Below are positions 58,720-64,000 of a stretch of 64,000 nucleotides of DNA, piece by piece. The DNA is taken from assembly GCA_013396915.1 (NCBI GenBank), contig VWZL01002557.1, positions 278,375 through 342,374 of the forward strand, given 5' to 3'. The DNA comes from Stercorarius parasiticus. Lineage: Eukaryota; Chordata; Aves; Charadriiformes; Stercorariidae. The notes below the pieces were generated by a model. It made no database searches, had not been told where the DNA came from, and saw nothing but the letters and a program-made list of their open reading frames with translations. How positions within the stretch are numbered: the stretch's first letter is position 1; every line of letters begins with the position of its first letter. The position numbers and the translations under genes were made by a program.

Positions 58720-58795
58720 CCGCGCGCCAGCGGCCTGGCGGAGGCGGCGGAGGGGCCCGCGTTCGTGCGTCGGAGCCGGCAGCGCCGCGCGCTCG
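58720..58795 (+). other. GID8: GID8 exon 1 (noncoding; 5' end uncertain)
   Basis: The donor GCGCTCG|gtaaga at 58795/58796 is strong and lies just after the core-promoter motifs. The next GID8 exon begins with 12 untranslated bases, so exon 1 is wholly 5' UTR. The transcription start is a guess based on motif spacing. Confidence 0.6.
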
Positions 58796-59996
58796 GTAAG
58801 ATGGCGCCGGTGGACCCGCGCCTTCCCTCAGGGGATGGGGGCTAGCGGGGCCCTTCCCCCGGCGCGGCGGGACGGCCCGCTGTCCGCCCCTGCGGGCGGT
58901 GGGGAGGCGCCGGGCCTGTGGCGAGCAGGGCCGAGCGCTTCGGTGGCCCGGGCGCCGCGGAGGGCCAGGTCGGGGGCGAGAGGGAAGGTCGCGGTGCCCC
59001 GGCGGGCGGGGGCCTCGTGGGGGTCGGTCCGCCGTAGCCTGTTGAGGCGGAAGCTCCTTTCCCCCCCCGGCGCGTAGTTGAGAGCGATGTGAATGGGGGG
59101 CCGGGACCGATCGGCCCCTCAGGCGGCCCCGGGCTGAGCTGCCTCCCGCTGCCCGGCTTTCCCGGGGCCAGCGGGGCTTTGGCCGTAGTTTACAGGGAGG
59201 AAAACCTGTGGGAAACCGGCCGGTGCTGGGAAGGCGCGCTGCAGCTCGTGTTGATCTGAGAGGGGTGGCGGTGCCTGTTGCTACTGTTGTCGCCGCCTCT
59301 CCTCCCCCTTCCGCTGCCCCTGCGAGCGTGACTTGAAGGTAGAAGTGATTAAATGCCGGCTTTAGCGAAGCGCTTTCCTCCCAAATCTGAAAAAAATATA
59401 GTCGAGAAAAATACTAGAAGATAACACGTTAGTAGCGTTGACATGTTGACAGGAGTACTTTTGGGGACAGCGAAGCTAAGCTAGTGTGTTTTAGTTGTAC
59501 CTTGGATAACATAACACACACAGATTTGTAGCTTTACAATACCTGGAGCTGTCCCATCTCAGTTTCGGTGAAAACTTTAAAGCAACTATTGTTTACATAG
59601 GCTTTGCTTTAAGGATTTGTTACATTTTTTCTGTCTAGCTGTGAAACTGTTTGATTCATTTGTGACACTTTGTGATGCTGTGTGTCCTGTCTTAACATGT
59701 AAACAAGGTTTATTTGGAGTGAATTTAAGAGTAACTACAAGAAGATGGTGTTTGAATTTTTTATTCTGACACTTGACGAAAGCAGCTTTAGAGACTGACT
59801 AGGAGATGTTAAAGAGCGCAGGAGCAAGGAGGAGAAAAATGTAAAATTGTGGTTTGAGATAAAAGGGTTTCTTTTGGGTTATTAATTTAAAAGATATCAT
59901 AAAAAAGGTATGAAGATGGTAGTAACACAGTGCTTATACATCTTGAACAAACTCCTCTTCAATCGTGTTAAATGAGATGCTTTTCTTTTCTTGTAG
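58796..59996 (+). other. GID8 intron 1
   Basis: About 1.2 kb; the 5' half continues the CpG island, the rest is AT-rich. No other feature recognised. Confidence 0.75.
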
Positions 59997-62677
<2,681 letters not shown>

Positions 62678-64000
62678 AACGTGTGCAGATGGACATCAAA
62701 CAATCTTAGTACTGCACAGTATACATTTATATCAGTCTGTGACTGAAATATTTTTACTACAGTACAGCACTCAATTCAGATTTTTCAATGAACATCTAAT
62801 TTGAAGGGAGAAAAGTCCCTTTTAAATGCTGCAAAAACTGCATTGAAAGGCGCTGTATCTCTTTGAAAGTCTGACTTAGGCTATGCACTATAATACATTT
62901 TTAAAAACAATGAAACAGGACAGAAAAAATAGCATTTTTAAAAGTACAGAACTCAAGCTTTCTAATTGGCTACTGATGCCTAGTTTAGTGGCCAGTGAAT
63001 TAATACGGAGTTATATTGGCAACTATTCAGTTAAGTTTAACTGTCTCCTGTTTGAAATGTGTATATAGAACAGTGAATATTTTCTACCTTTAAGTTATAG
63101 GCAGATATACATTCCCCTTAAAAGTAACTGGTCAAGTTTTCATCTATAAACTTTGCAGTAAGGTCAACCTTTTGCTTAGGAAATAGTGTACAAACTTGTA
63201 AATCATAATTTAAGGACTTTTTTTTTTTCCTTGTTTCTGACTTTTTGGTGCTTTAAATGGTGAGAGCTATGTTCATAATGGATCAGTGACCCATCTTTTC
63301 AGGAGGAGTATTGTTGGAAATAAGGGTTTTTTTCTTAATTTTCACGAATGACCAAAATGGCCCCCAGAGGCATTTGAAGGTTTTTGTTAGCAGGGGCCTT
63401 TCCCCCCCGATATTCAATTTGCAGCTGTAGACACTGCAGTGATTCCACTAAAGCTTTGAAGGCCCCTGGATGTTTGTAAGCTGAAAGACAGGCTTGTGTT
63501 AGGAGATCAAGTGCGGGGGAGAGATGCTCGTTGAAGCCTCTGATGCATCATCTTGTGCAGGATCTGCCTTTGTGCTTGCTGAATAAGAATCGTAGTTTTA
63601 GAGCTACTTGGGCTGTTTTTATGCCTTGAGCTGAGCAGAGCAGGGCTGTCTTAACACCAGAAATTTTCTATTTTCTCAATTCTTCCATACCTTTCTGAAG
63701 AGATGCAGTTCATCTTCACCTGTATTTGTTTACTGACTGTCCTCACTCCAGTTAGGATCATAGTTTTAATGTTTTACACGTGAAGTCCAGACTTTCAAGT
63801 CAACAAATGGTAATCTTCTGGGTATGGGATGTTCTGGTCGACTGAATTTTGCAGCACTGTACGCTGGTATATATCCAGTGGTAGTAAGCACTAATCTTGC
63901 CAAATCAATCTCTAGGTTTTTTTGGTCCGTATATCAAGTTATTAGAGATTTGCTCAACAAAGACCGAGCTGATGGGTGAAATAGCTTAACATCATGAGAC
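62678..64000 (+). other. GID8: GID8 3' UTR (probable) and downstream
   Basis: No coding signal. I found no canonical AATAAA or ATTAAA; only variants such as AATACA (62892) and AATAAG (63321, 63584). The UTR may extend beyond the window or use a variant signal. A T-run lies near 63219. Confidence 0.5.

Larger units (their letters stand above)
58330..59280. promoter_or_regulatory. CpG island, GID8 promoter
   Basis: Very GC- and CpG-rich. Holds an inverted CCAAT box (ATTGG, 58691-58695), an ETS-type CCGGAAG (58696-58702), a TCTCGCGAGA palindrome (58709-58718) and, at the first exon/intron border, AAGATGGCG (YY1-like, 58798-58806). TATA-less housekeeping promoter architecture. The long ORFs through it are GC-bias artefacts. 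Confidence 0.88.

Noticed and set aside
58492..59077. Two long overlapping plus-strand ORFs through the GID8 promoter
   Set aside because: Overlap in different frames and run through promoter motifs, the exon 1 donor and the intron; GC-bias artefacts.

Overview
The window is vertebrate nuclear DNA, most likely from a bird. Evidence: spliced genes with GT-AG introns, CpG-island promoters, AT-rich introns, and a fragment of a CR1 retrotransposon, the main interspersed repeat of birds and other sauropsids. There is no sign of operons, CRISPR or other prokaryotic features. Species is not determined.

Two genes explain nearly all coding signal. (1) DIDO1 (death-inducer obliterator) lies on the minus strand from a CpG island near 53 kb down to its stop codon at 374. 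I could chain 17 coding exons with matching reading phases. They give about 2,367 aa from the methionine at 36841-36843, or about 2,497 aa from the methionine pair at 40641-40646. Order of domains: acidic/basic N-terminus, PHD finger, a Cys-rich zinc motif, TFIIS central domain, SPOC domain, then one 3.4-kb last exon with a coiled coil, Arg-Gly-Pro-type repeats and an Arg/Asp/Glu-rich tail. (2) GID8 (TWA1, subunit of the CTLH/GID ubiquitin ligase) lies on the plus strand, 58.7-62.7 kb. Its five exons (one noncoding) give exactly 228 aa with LisH, CTLH and CRA regions.

Layout: 1-373, DIDO1 3' UTR; 374-3753, giant last DIDO1 exon; 3.8-10.7 kb, intron; 10.7-17.4 kb, dense block of nine exons (SPOC, TFIIS); 17.4-31 kb, large intron with several GC-richer exon-like blocks; 31-41 kb, exons for the PHD region and the N-terminus; 41-52.4 kb, 5' intron; 52.4-53.3 kb, CpG island with a 159-base assembly gap (DIDO1 promoter); 53.3-58.3 kb, intergenic DNA ending in a CR1 piece; 58.3-59.3 kb, GID8 CpG island; 58.7-64 kb, GID8.

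The two genes are divergently transcribed. As I recall, they share one compact promoter region in mammals; here their CpG islands are about 5.5 kb apart. The most notable points are: (a) the codon matching the mammalian DIDO1 start is TTG, and the frame continues into upstream exons, implying a longer N-terminus; (b) a candidate 5' UTR exon at 47.6 kb supplies an in-frame stop just upstream; (c) a compact ORF and opposed YY1-type motifs in the 53-kb island suggest it may be bidirectional; (d) unrecognised exon-like blocks occur in the introns. No clearly novel multi-gene system was found.
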